Assembly: GCA_948474755.1 (NCBI GenBank)
Contig: CAOLHI010001152.1
Location: 1-64,000, forward strand
DNA length: 64,000 bases
Direction: 5' to 3'
Source of the DNA: Ctenosaura bakeri
Lineage: Eukaryota > Chordata > Lepidosauria > Squamata > Iguanidae
Positions within the stretch are counted from its first letter, which is position 1, and the number at the start of each line of letters is the position of its first letter. This document shows positions 1 through 11,702 of this stretch, one piece after another. The notes below the pieces were generated by a model. That model was given only the letters and a program-made list of their open reading frames with translations. It did not search any database and had not been told where the DNA came from. Both the position numbers and the translations under genes were made by a program.

Positions 1-2296
1 TTGTAGATCTGATTCTGTGTGTATTCTGTAATAAAATATCTCAAGAGAGTAAAATGTTCAATCTGCCTGGTTGAAGATCAAATGCAGTGTTCTCATGCAT
101 CTAGGCTGCCTGTATCCAGCGGAGCTCATATCATTTGTCCTCTAACTGTGCTCAAGGAACAAGTGTCACTGGCTGGCACTGATTGACTTAACCTGGGGTA
201 TTTTCTAACCCCAATGAGAATTCAAGTGTACTGTAGAATATAAAAATATCCCACATCCACCAAAGTGTTTGTGGGTGCTGAATTAGAGCTATTTCACAAC
301 CACAGGAGTTATTCAGTCTTAAGAAAATAAAATGTAACAGGGATGGGGTGCAATAAGGAATCAAACAGCACCTTTTGAGGCAGATTTGTTTTAGCATAAG
401 CATTTGTAGATATCACGCTACTTCTTCAGGTGTGCTGACACAGATATATGAGTCTCAAGTAGGATGGATGGACACAGAGACATAAAGCTCCAAACTAAGG
501 TTCTCTCATTTGGACTTGCTGGTTTCTGTGGTTTGTGAAGACTCTGTAAGCTGCATTGATGATCTTCAGTTTCCAAAGATACAAAGAGGCACCAAAATAG
601 ATCTACTTGCGTAGACTGACATTAAATAAAATAGATCAAACGTAAACACAAAAGCTGCCATTTGACAGGAAGCTATGTGGATTTAACCTCAAGCATCAGT
701 GGGTAAGGAAAACAAAAGTCCCTGAAGAATTCCACCCTTGCTAAGTATTTTCCTAAGCGTGGCATTAATCCTCCCTTGTTTGTGTGGCCATCGTTTCCAA
801 TTAACACTTTCTTTTGTCGTTTAGGCTAGAAACTGTGCCTTGTGCTATAAATGTACTAAATCATAGTCTGACAGCTCCCCTTGAATAAGAATTGAAAAGA
901 AGTTCTCTTAGAAGAATTTAGCTTTTGCAAATTAACTGAAAACTGAGTTTTGTGGATTATCTTGAATTGAAGCTGCACAAGGGTTGATTTTGTAGCTCCG
1001 CAGCTTCATCTGCACCTTCTGTTTGGTCAGTGGGGTAGAGATGTCCAGACTGGTTTCATTGACCATGTGTTCTTTTCCCATATGTCAAGGAAGAACAGTA
1101 TTTTGATGATGGCCTCCATGGTGTCATTCCTAGCCCATTTATGGAATGGCAGCTATTTAAAGATTCTTACCAGCTTCGTGCAAAAGTAAACCTCATATCT
1201 CCCCATGTTCTACATATAGGGAGACTGTAATGGTGTAGGAGTACTAATTAGTTCTCGACTTGGTGGTTCCTGATCCACAAGTTCATAGTACCAGGTCCTA
1301 ACTCTGTGACAGAGTGGAAATGCTACACACAAAAGATTTTGGGTTTGTTCTGATGTTGCTTCATTTTAAGACCCAGGCTGCCTACATCTTTGGAGAGGTA
1401 ATGTTAGTAAAAATGGACTGGCTTAGCTGGACCAGCGATCATTACAGGCAGCTTCACATGCTGGAATTAATCCCATTAATATTGCAGTCCTGTGCATATT
1501 GACCTAAGAATAAGCTTTGTTGAGTTAAATGGAACTTACTGTCAAGTCCATGTGCAGGGTATTCCAACCTATTCAGAAGGTTTTTGCAAGTATTAAGCCC
1601 TTAATACATACCACACAAGGAGAGTGCTGATGCACACAGTAATCTGCTAGTAGCTCAGCCAGAAAACCAGAGACAGCTAGCAACTTCAGTTGTATTTCCC
1701 CTCTGTTGATTTAGCAATACAGTGTTAATTAGCTGGGAGAAAACTTGCTAGTGGTTGCACCGTTACAGCTGAATCTTATGCATGTTTACTCAGAGCAAGT
1801 CTCAGTGTGATCAGTTTTGCTTCATGGTCAAACTGAACCCAGGATTTAACAGAGCTTGGAATGTTGTTTTTAAAAAGTAACTTGTTCCTTCTTTTAACAA
1901 AAGACTTGTTAAAATGGCGTTCTGTCACAGACAGACATTCTGTCTGCTGGGACTCTTCCTACATTATATTCCGCCTTTCCAAGCAGGCTTACCTGATGGC
2001 AAGTAGCACCAGTGTTCCATTTAGAAATTGGGTTGTGCAGAACATATGGAGACCAATGGGTTTTATCTAAATTTAGCATCATGTCTCTGTAATAGTACTG
2101 CCCCAGGGTATTGTGGGAACTTAAAATGGCTTCCATAGCCAGCGAGCCACAGGTCACTGGTAATGCCCCATGCAAAAGATAGTGGCAGGTGTACTGCAGT
2201 TACAGATCTGTAACTAGAGTTAGATGTGTATTCCATAAAACTGTCTTAAATGTTGCTCCAGCCCACCTTAAGAGCCAGCAACCAGGTCTCTTCCTC
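1..2296. other. Intronic stretch with no recognised feature
   Basis: AT-rich sequence with no exon-like frame, SINE or MITE that I can identify. The open frames here are short and lack family motifs. Confidence 0.6.
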
Positions 2297-2309
2297 TCCT
2301 GATTGGTCT

Positions 2310-2441
2310 ACAAGGGAGATAATGTTTCCATCTCCCTCCCACCAAGCAAGGCTGTGACAATCAGAAGCAGGACCCCTGTCACAAGGCCTTGTCACAGCTT
2401 CACTTGCTGGTGGGAGGGGTGGAAACATCCTCCTTCTTGCT
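2310..2441. repeat. Inverted repeat with arms of about 50 bp
   Basis: The left arm (2310-2358, with atgtttccatctccctccc and ending gctgtgac) is the inverted complement of the right arm (2391-2441, starting gtcacagc and containing gggaggggtggaaacat). It is likely an old MITE. No ends or target duplication were identified. Confidence 0.55.
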
Positions 2442-2554
2442 CTCTGATTGGAAGCTGAATGGACCTCCTTTGCCCAATCCATATGCTTTCTCTTAGGATG
2501 GGTGGGGGGGGTCAGGCCAAGATATGTTACTTAGTTACACAGACATACCTAAGT

Positions 2555-2700
2555 GGCCAGTGCAGAATATCTGCAGGCTGTATTTCAGAGGAAAAAACTG
2601 GCAAAACCACTGCTGAGTATTCCTTGCCAAAGAAAACTCTATGAAATTCATGGGGGTTACTGTAAGTTGCCAGGCGACTTGAAGGGCACCCCAACATACA
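2555..2700 (+). mobile_element. 5S-derived SINE, 3' body only
   Basis: The segment from about tgcaggctgtatttcagagg through tgagtattccttgccaaag to caggcgacttgaagggcacc is the same body as in 49689-49876. The 5S-like head is lost. Confidence 0.65.
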
Positions 2701-5700
2701 TTTTAAAGGAGTCCTAGGCCTTAATATGGGTGCCATGCAGATTGATGCTGGGCTTCTTCTTGGTGAGAAATTGTGCTTTGGGCATGTAGTGATGCTGTAG
2801 GCTAATATGGAGCATATACAGGTGTAGTCTTAATTGTACAAAAGTTGCTGTGCTAATGAAGTAATATTAGTTTGGAAATAAGTGGTCATTTTAATGCCAA
2901 TGCAGTTTTCTCAGAGCAGTTATGAATGTGAACATGTTTACACGTAACTCATTTCAGCCTCACAATAAATTGGGGGAAAAGATGCAGCGTCACTGAAAAC
3001 ATAAAGTAACATGGCAGACATCTGTTTCTTGTTAATATTTGGCAGTTTAGTATTATTAAACCATTAAACAGTCCCCTTCTCCTTTTCCCCCAGCCCTTAT
3101 GACCTCCGCTTTCTTCCTTCCTTCCTCCCTCCCTCCCTCCCTCCCTCCCTTCCTTCCTTCCTTCCTTCCTTCCTTCCTTCCTTCCTTCCTTCCTTTCTTT
3201 CTTTCAATATTTTTGCACTAATTTGAAAACTGCCTCCTCTTGCATTTCTTATCCTTTTTGGAATATTAGCAGAGCTCTGGTAAGGTACCTCACATGTTCC
3301 CACCTTTGTACGATAGTACTCTAAAACAGGTCTAGGAAAAATTACATTTTTTGACGAACAGAACCCTCAGAATCCCTCAGCTGGCTTGGTCAGCAGTCTT
3401 CATGTTGGTTGAGGAATTCTAGAGTTCTAACTTACCAAAGCAACATTTGGAAGCTTCAGGACCACCAATTTGGGGCTGGTAGAGCACACAGGAAATAGGA
3501 AAGCAGCTGATGAAGGGCACTTCCCCAGCAGTTATGCCTCAGCTCTGTAAAATGGAAAAATAAGAGGAATGCAAGCTCTTTTGAAGCAAGTCGTTTAGAC
3601 TGTTCTGGCTCCAGGTCTTATCTAAACTGACCTACCAGGCTTTCCGCCTTTCTGCAATAGCTTAGACTAAGCAATTACAGCCAACCAATACTATCATTGT
3701 GTAAAGCCTTAAAAGAGATAGGAAGGTAGCTTTCCAACTGGGTACCAGGACTGTGCTATTAAAGAAATTATCTGTCTTATGCTTTTAATTGTCTTATGCT
3801 TTTTCTGAGTGGGTCAGCCAGACATACTTGATGGTATAATGGATGTGTTTTAAAAGACAATGTATTTTAAAAGACGTGTTTTTAAGTAAGATTGTGCATG
3901 TGTTTGTGTGTGTATCTCCTGTGTACCCTCGAACTGTACCGTCCTGATTGATCCTCTGTCATCCCACTTTATCAGCTGCCAGATTCTCTCTCCTCTCACT
4001 TTTTCCCCTCTGTCCCAAGTTTACTTCAGTTGCAAACTGAGTTTACAATGCAAAAATAGTTTGCACTCATTTAGCTCAGCAGTTGGAAGGAAGAGGTAGA
4101 ATTATCCTCTTCCGTGAAGGCTCAGGCAAAAGCAAACTGCTGCATCCTTTGCTAACTTGTGTTTTCTTCCTCAAATAAATGTTGCCATCTTGATCACACT
4201 CAGATGTTGCTTTGGGACTTGTGTCTTAGTTTTCATCTGTGAAATGTTGAAGAGTGTGTCCTAACATTTGGCTATATGGCTCCTAAGGCAGCTCACTGTG
4301 GTTACTTAAACATTAGGATAAAATAATCAAAATATTTACATAATTTTAAAAAGAATATTGGAAAAGGCAGCACAGAAGAGCAGATGCAATTTGATAAAAT
4401 GTTGCTAAAAGCATAGATAAATAATGGTATGCCCTTGCTGTGGGAAAGCTAGTAATATAAATACCAGGCAAACTGATTTGGGAATTGTGTAAACAAAAAC
4501 CATCAGTGAAAAGGCCCTGCTATGAAGGTGAGGCCACCTAGAACAAAACCCTAAATAAAAATTATCACAGTGGACAAGTACAGAAGAAACCCATGGCTCA
4601 CTCTTTAGGTCTATACATTATTCAGTTGTACCAACAAGGATGGGGAAGTGGTAGATAAAGTTCTTTGAGATAAAGTTCTTTGATAAAGTTCTTTGACAAA
4701 ATAGGATGAGTCCAAGAGCTTGAAAAAAATTCATTTTTTGGACTGTAACTTCCAAAGTGGTCATGATGGGTAGGGGATTCTGGAAGTGGTAATCCCAAAA
4801 AGCAACATTGCCAATTTGTAGAAGTTCTGGTAGTCTCAGTCTGCCTAAAATATTCTGGCTAGCTGATGTTTCCAGCTACCTCTGTAGGCAGTCTTATGCA
4901 GATTGCATTGCACAATTAGAATCTTAGTATTATCAATATTAATATGCTATCGATATGATCAGGAATCAGCGAGTAATTCGGTGTCTCTGATGTATTTTGG
5001 GATGTTTCTATTAGTAGGAAACAGCAATATACACACTGGCAGATTTGTCCTATATAAGAGCCTGAAAACTACGTACAGTCTATCTGATTAGGAACACTCT
5101 AGGTTATCTGTCTTCAAATATATTCTTAGGGATTGTTTTTGGACAGCTACACTCACCTCTTTTCTCTATGCTTAGGATGACCTTGTGTTGAACTAAGGGT
5201 GTAGCTATGGGGTTTGCTCCACCCAATACAAATTCTGCTTCACCAATGAAATTTTCCTTCAGCCCCCAAATTTCTAGAATTACAGTAACTTCAAACCAAA
5301 GCTGAGTATTTAGAAATACAATTTAGGCACAGTTACCATGGGAATATGAACACAGTGAATATAAGTTTTAGGTGTGAGCAACTTTTAATGCCTCACTCTC
5401 TGTTATGCTAAAGATTTAGGGAATGAAGGAAAATTTATACCTCTGCACTGCTTCTATGCTTTTATTTACTTCACTTGTGAGTCATCCAGTGACTAAAGTT
5501 TTCACAGTGGTGTACATAAATGCAAAATAAAATTCATTTAAACCAATAATATCCAGTCAAACAAACAAACAAAGCTATGAACAATTGCAATTTTAAACAG
5601 GAATTAAAAATTTTAAAACAGCATGAAAAAACAGTTCTGATATGTACCTTTAAGCTGTATCAAGGAAGGAATAAGAGAATATAAAAGTCTTTCCCTGATG

Positions 5701-7176
5701 CTCAAAAATCCACTAAGGAAGCATCAGGCAGACCACTTTGGGGAGGACATCCCACAGTTGGGGGAAGGCAACCACTGAGGAGGAATGTCTATATGTAACC
5801 TTTCACTGAATCTTACTCTGTGGTTGTCTTAGAGCAGGTTTTATGATGATGGTGGCAATGTTTTATGCAAGTGTCTTTTCAGTTCAAAGAAAGGGGAAGT
5901 AATTGCTTAGCAACTGCTTGATGTCCTTTACAGTCTGGAAGAGTTTGGTGAGTTCTGAAAGGCAATGGCTCATTTTTCATGCTTCTTCCTTTTTCAGGCT
6001 TGTAAAATTGGCAAAAATAGTGAGACAATGGTCTGACTAATGTGTGTGTGTTGAGTATGTATGTGCAGATTTCCTGGTTACGTTAGTAGTCTTTGTGCTT
6101 CCATCTTCTTGTTTAGTGCCTAGGCAATTCATATATGTTCCAACAATGTTTTCATTGTTAATTACCATGATGTTTTCATGATTTGCCGTGATAGCAGTGA
6201 CCTATGGGTGTCACACTACAAAGCACCTTGAGGATATTAGTTGAAAAGGGCTGATGTACACAGTGTCCTTCTCAGAGCATTGTTGTCATAGAACAGGTTG
6301 CTGCAATTGCTGTATTAAAGGTCGGAGCCTTCATATGTCTTTCTATTCAGAGCATATCAGCAGGATGTTAAAAATGCATGTATAACATTTTGTTAAAAAT
6401 TGTATATAATTAGGGCTGTCCACTGGAAAAGGTCCTGCAACACTGATTGCTCATTGGCAAATGACATTATAATATTCTTACACTTTTATATTTTACTTGC
6501 CATAGAAGCTTTAAGATGTTTTGTCAGAGTGAAATTACAGGTGATTATTTCAGTGTATGAATTACAAATCAGGAGCTCAGGAAAAGTAATGAAGGTGGGC
6601 TTGTTTTAAATGATTATTTTTTTGTTTTTTTGTTTTTTTTGCACATGGATGTATATTTTAATAAAAATAATTCTGTCAAAATACAACAGAATGTGGATTT
6701 TTTTTCTTCAGTTAAAATTTCCTCCCCTTGGAAGGTTTCATGCTAGCACTGGATAACTGAACTCACAAATACTAAGCAGAGACTGAACCAATGGTTAGTT
6801 TTTTTTTATAATAACTGAAGCTTTACATATAGAAAATAGTAAAATAAAAATTTAAAAAGAAAACTTCTGTGTACAGTACATGTATTAACATTTCCCTAGA
6901 GTATGACATTTTTGTGTCTTATTGAAAAGATCATATTTTTCAATTACATTTCATTTAGTACATTAATTATATCATCTGTTCTTCCAGCTGCAAATGAGCT
7001 TTACTAGATTTAAATAATTAGTATTATCAGACTTTGCAATATATGTTCTATGACTGATTTCCAGTTTTTCAGAATCAGTGGTATTTATTGTCTTACTTTT
7101 GTTAAGAAGATGACTTGGATATTAGTAATGGACTCCTCCCCCCAATTTTTAACCATTTATTTTCCTTAGGCTTTCT
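2701..7176. other. Intronic stretch, mostly unassigned
   Basis: Apart from the pyrimidine microsatellite at 3110-3206, it holds fold-back MITE-like scraps near 3340-3430 and 4738-4800, and a degraded LINE 3'-like piece near 5480-5790 (aggacatcccacagttggggg). Nothing else is recognised. Confidence 0.5.
3110..3206 (+). repeat. (CTTC)n/(CCTT)n microsatellite
   Basis: A run of cttcctt, ccctccct and tttctttc units covers about 95 bp of pure pyrimidine on the plus strand. Confidence 0.95.
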
Positions 7177-7370
7177 GTTGTTGTATGCCTTTAAGTCATT
7201 TCCAACTTATGATGACCCTAAGGTGAACCTATCATGGGGTATTTTGGGGGCAGACAGTGTATGACACACCCAAGGTCACCCAGTGGGCTTCCATGGCCAA
7301 GCAAGGAGTTGAATTCAGGTCTTCAAGATTATGGTCCAGTGCTCAAACCACTCTTCCACACTAGCTTTCT
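7177..7370 (-). mobile_element. tRNA-derived SINE with GTT tail (copy 1)
   Basis: Read on the plus strand it shows gttgttgtatgcctttaagtc, the body aaggtcacccagtgggcttcc and an end with caaaccactcttccacact. This is the reverse of a tRNA-like head with a GTGG(A)-type A box. The same family occurs at 14581, 20467, 22072, 51037 and 51523. Confidence 0.75.
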
Positions 7371-7385
7371 ATTAAAGGTCCACCA

Positions 7386-7610
7386 GGGAGCCCTGGTGGC
7401 GCAGTGGTTAAATGCCAGTACTGCAAGCCACAAGGTTGTGAGTTCGATCCTGCCAGGCTCCAAGGTTGACTCAGCCTTCCATCCTTCCGCAGGTCGGTAA
7501 AATGAGTACCCAGCTTGTTGGGGGCATGTATAGAAATATATGCTATTTGTAAGTTGTTCGCCGCCTCGATCCATATGGAGAGGCGGGATACAAATAAATA
7601 ATTAAAAAAA
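7386..7610 (+). mobile_element. Sauria-like tRNA-derived SINE
   Basis: A tRNA-like head is present with an A box (ggtggcgcagtggttaaatg) and a B box (gttgtgagttcgatcctg). The body caaggttgactcagccttcc is typical of squamate Sauria SINEs, and the tail is aaataaataattaaa. It lies next to an older SINE remnant. Confidence 0.85.
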
Positions 7611-8599
7611 TACTTTACAATTTTGATTCTCACTGCCACTGATAAATGTATAATATGTATTTGTACATTGACAAATTCAATAAACAAATTTTTGAATCTG
7701 GTTTAAATCTGGCAAGTATTTTACAGATGAAAATGTGGTGAAAATTGTTTTCACTACTTTCTTTCACTTAACCACCAACTATGAATCAAGAAACCAAAAG
7801 GTGACTTTTCTTTAGATTTATTGTGAAATTAAAGACATGTTAGTTGATTCACCATGCAGTTATTAAGGAATGAATCCTGACCTCCACTGGCATAAACCAA
7901 TGATGGAGCCTCTACCATGATGGAGGCCTTAGCTGTTTTCAAATGGGTGAAGGATCCAGTTTGTTTCTCCCCTCCTTGGAGTAACACGTGGAAAGCCTAA
8001 AATGGGGCATTCACTGGACCTAGAGCAGTGGGAAGAACTGGCTTGGGATCAGTTTTTTCCAGAAGTGTTCAACCTCTCAGGCAAGTCTAATGCAGATCCA
8101 TCAAGCTCTGGAGATGGTGTAGCTAAAACTACTTACTGAATTGTTTGGACTGGCGAATCTGGAGCTGAGAGGTGGGAACGTGGCCTGGTTTTAAGAGAAA
8201 ACCTGGATATTAATGAAGTACCTGTGAAGCTAATTTCATCACTTGTCCTCGGTGAGTTTGTTGTTCTTTTAAAAGTTAGACAGCTGATGTGGACAAGGGG
8301 TTTGGTTATGACAGGGATAGTGTTAGCCAGGAAGAGCTTCTTTCCAGTATGTTCCTCCCCCTCAACTCTTCCTGAGAAATATCAGATAGATGCATAATTG
8401 TTTGGAAAACCATGCTCAAGAGTCCTCATCAATGACTGAACTTCAAAAGGGAAGGAGGTTTCAAGTGCCTAGGCACTTTGTCTTTGCGGCATTATTGATA
8501 CTTTTATCATTGATTTAGATGACAGGGTGGAGAATTCGTATGAAGTTTGCAGATGACACAAATCTAGGAGGCATGGCTAACATATTGGGAGACAGGCAC

Positions 8600-8658
8600 A
8601 GAATTCAAACGACCTAGATAAACTAGAAAATTGAGCAGAAATTAATAAAATGAAGTTC
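8600..8658 (+). repeat. 59-bp direct repeat, left copy (flank of DIRS fragment)
   Basis: This CR1 sequence starts agaattcaaacgacctag and ends aaaatgaagttc. It is identical over 59 bp to 10971-11029. Confidence 0.95.
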
Positions 8659-10970
8659 TTCTTCATGGTCTCTGTGCCTCATACAATAGGAGCTTTCGCG
8701 CCTGCGCAGTAGCGTTCGGAAGATTCCAGAGCTCGTTGGCTTGGCGGGGAGCCCCTCCCCCACGGTTGTACTGCGCATGCTCCTCCCACCGAGCAACGGT
8801 CTCTTCTCAGTTCTTTCTTGTCCGCCTCAGCGTACAGAAGGTTCTTCTTGTTGGCTTGTGCTTTTTCTCTCTGTGTAGTTTTTGGATTTCGGACTGACCT
8901 CGGACTGTTTTTGACCCTCCCTACGGACTTCCCTCTGGTTTTCGGTACGTTTTTCTCGTTTTTTTGACTCTTTTTCGGCTTTTCTCTCGGCTTGGTTTTT
9001 CGGCTCGGTGCGGTGTCCTCGGACTTTCCCCTTCTCCTCGCCTCTGCCCCACGTTTTATGTCGGTGCTGTTCAAGTCCTGCGCCTCCTGTGGAAGGAAGG
9101 TCACCCTTTCGGACCGACACTCGAAGTGTCTTTTTTGCCTGGGTGAGGGGCATAATGTCCAAACTTGCCCCGCGTGTAGGGAGTTCACCCACCAAACACT
9201 TCGGAATCGGGCGGCGAGGCTGAATTCTTTTTGTTGGGAGTAGTCCCTCCGTGCCCAGAAGACCGAGCCCACTCCGATGGAGAAAGGCCTTTCTTCGCCT
9301 TCCTCCTCTTCTCCAACGGCCGCCGGGACCTCGGTACTGTCGGTATCGAAGCCCTCGGTACCGGTGATGAAGCTACCGAGGATCCCGAAGATCTCGGCGA
9401 GTCGGGCGCGAGACGACCCCGCGGCCTCCTCCTCCTCCTCCTCGAAACTGCTGACTTCGGCCCAGAAGAAGCGCCCTGCTACCAAGGAGGTAACCAGGGA
9501 GAAGAAGAAGAAGAGGAAGGAAAAGTGGCATCGTCCGGAGACCGCCCGGCCACCGACCCCACTGCCTACCCAGCCCGCGGAGGAGTCGGCCCTCTCCGAC
9601 CTCCCGGAGGAAGAAACGCCGCGGGTCCAGGAGATCTTGGAACTCTCGGATGACGACCAACCTGTTGAGGCCGCCCCCTCCCAGCCTCTGTGCCACCGAG
9701 TCGCCGTCCATCTCCGGAGCGCCACGTGGACACCCCGTGCCGGAGATGTTCTCCCCCCGGCGTGGCGAATCCCGATCCCCGTGCCACTGGGCCAGGCCTC
9801 CATCCCCGCGGTACCGGGAGATGCGCCTGGAGAGCGTGCGCGCGGGTGAGAGCGCTCACTCCCCCGCCTACTTGGGGAGATATGCGCTGGAACAAGGATG
9901 GCACGAGCCCCCGGGCTCTTACTACTCCTACTCGCCCTCTTACAGGGATCGATACCATCCTGACCCGAGGTACTGGTCTCCACGACCACGCTCCCATTCG
10001 CCACCACGGGAACGTCGGTACTCCCGCTGTGGGTGCTCCCCGAGGCGCGGGTCTCCAAGCTCCCACGCGGCCCAGGAGCCATCACCCTGCCACAGACCGG
10101 CCTCGCCGCCCCCGCGGACAACGGCCACTGCAACCAGGCCGACCCCTCAGGCCATGCCGGCACGAGCGGGAACGACAGCCACATCGACAACGCAGGCAGT
10201 GGTACATCCAAAGCCATCGGTACCACCCCCGGAGACCGTGCCGGCCCCAACGGTACCACCGGCCGCCCCGCCGACGCAGCCGGCGGCCCACGTGGTGAGA
10301 GCGGAGGAAAAGGCCGCGGGACGATCGCCATCTCCGTCCGGCGAGTCCTATGAGTCGGACTCGGACTCTGCGGAATCCACGCTGTCCTCCGACGAGTCGC
10401 CGCTGCTGGGTTTCGGGGAGCCGCTTCCGGAATCGGCCCCGGAGGACGTGCGCCAGTTTTCTGCCATTCTCCTGCGAATGGCCACGGCACTCGGCCTCAA
10501 AGTAGCGGAGCCCGCCCCACAAGCGCAGGACCCGGTCTTCCAATACCTGGAAGCCTGCCCCCCGTCAACCGCACCGCTCCCGTTCCTGCTGACCCTGGCG
10601 GACGCGCTGAAACAGCCCTGGGTGAAGCCGGCGTCCGCACAGCCTATCCCCCATAGGCTCGAACACCTCTACAGGACCCAGAGAGAGGGGGCGGAGTTCC
10701 TGTTCAACCACCCTGTGCCGAACTCCGTGGTGGTGGAGTCGGCCCAGACACGGGGCGGCAGCTGGGCCCATACCACCCCGTCTGACCGCGAAGGCCGGAA
10801 ACTGGACGGTTTCGGTTGGAGGTTCTACTCGGTGGCGTCCCTGGTGTCCAGGATGGTTAACACCATGGCCTGACTGGCGGCCTACCACCGGAACCTCTTC
10901 GACCGCCCGGCCCCTCTCCTGGCTGATCTCCCTGAAGAGTCCCGCGCATCGGCCACACAGATCTTCGGGG
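8656..10970 (+). mobile_element. DIRS1-like retrotransposon 5' fragment (older copy)
   Basis: The left end (ttcttcttcatggtctctgtg), the left inverted-repeat sequence and the gag region are present. The fragment stops abruptly at atcttcggggag inside the gag capsid-like region, so RT, YR and the right end are missing. It differs from copies A and B by many substitutions and a few indels, so it is an older or separate subfamily member. It is inserted in a CR1 LINE and flanked by an identical 59-bp host repeat (8600-8658 and 10971-11029). Confidence 0.9.
9058..10970 (+). pseudogene. DIRS gag fragment of the older copy, disrupted
   Basis: The ATG at 9058 opens the same Cys/His zinc motif (CASCGRK...CLFCLGEGH...CPAC). 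A TAG at 9241 and a frameshift near 9700 interrupt it. A further TGA at 10871 falls in the capsid-like region. The Arg/Ser-rich block reads continuously from upstream gag here, with no extra A at the place where copy A has one, and this supports reading the extra A of copy A as a lesion. The fragment ends where the 59-bp duplicated flank begins. Confidence 0.82.
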
Positions 10971-11029
10971 AGAATTCAAACGACCTAGATAAACTAGAAA
11001 ATTGAGCAGAAATTAATAAAATGAAGTTC
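10971..11029 (+). repeat. 59-bp direct repeat, right copy (flank of DIRS fragment)
   Basis: This is identical to 8600-8658. It follows the truncated DIRS sequence directly and continues into the rest of the CR1 (agtagaggcaaatgcc). Confidence 0.95.
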
Positions 11030-11702
11030 AGTAGAGGCAAATGCCAAATTCTACATTTAGGCCAAATGCATGGATATAGGATGGGAGATATATGGCTCAG
11101 CAGTACTACATGCATAAAAGACCTTGGAATTATTGTTGATCATATGTTGAACATGCGCCAACAGTGCAATGCTGTAGCAAAGAAGGAGAATGCTATTTAA
11201 CCTGCATTAATGAAAGCATAGTCTCCAAGTTGAGGTAAGTAATAGTCACTCTACATTCTGTAGTAGTCAGGCCTCATCTGAACTGAAGTGAACTATATTC
11301 AGTTATAGGCACCTCATTTTAAGAGGAATATAGAAAAGCTGGAGCAGGTTCAGAGAAAGGCAACAAGAATAAGAGATATGGAGAACATAACATGTGAGGA
11401 AAGGTTGAAGGAGATGTGGGAACAATCTTGTTCTCTGCTACCCCAGAGGGTAAGACCAGGTCTAATGATTTGAAGTTCAGGAGAATAGATTTTGATTAAA
11501 CATTAGAAGGATATTCTTGGCATTAAGAGCAGTTTGGCGATGAAACAAATTACATAGAGAGGTGGTGGGATCTTCTTCTCTGGACATCTTCAAAAAGAGG
11601 CTGGACAGCTATCTGCTGAGGTGTGCTTTAGCTGGAGATTCTGCACTGAGCAGGGGGCTGAGCTTGATGGCCCATGAGGCCCCTTCCAACTCTATGACTT
11701 TA

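Larger units (their letters stand above)
8500..11702 (+). mobile_element. CR1-like LINE 3' fragment, interrupted by the DIRS fragment
   Basis: The 5' part (8500-8658) reads a degraded RT segment (ADDT-like region, gatgacacaaat). After the DIRS insertion the frame resumes with a peptide resembling LHLGQMHGYRMGD and DLGIIVDHMLNMRQQCNAVA, typical of CR1 ORF2 C-terminal sequence. It then continues through aggctggacagctatctgctg to a 3' end reading ccttccaactctatgac, the usual CR1 tail. Stops and frameshifts are present. It is an old, 5'-truncated copy. Confidence 0.85.

Noticed and set aside
3097..3303. Minus-strand frame with repeated KEGRKEGR
   Set aside because: This is a translation of the (CTTC)n microsatellite.
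7386..7460. Possible tRNA gene (good A and B boxes)
   Set aside because: The boxes belong to a SINE head. The cloverleaf is not complete, and the sequence continues into the Sauria-like body.
8679..10490. A 603-residue open frame on the minus strand opposite DIRS gag, with similar ones at 23224-24240 and 43451-44680
   Set aside because: These are shadows of the GC-rich gag region. They are Ser/Arg/Gly-rich, have no family motifs, and the antisense frame follows from the sense codon pattern.
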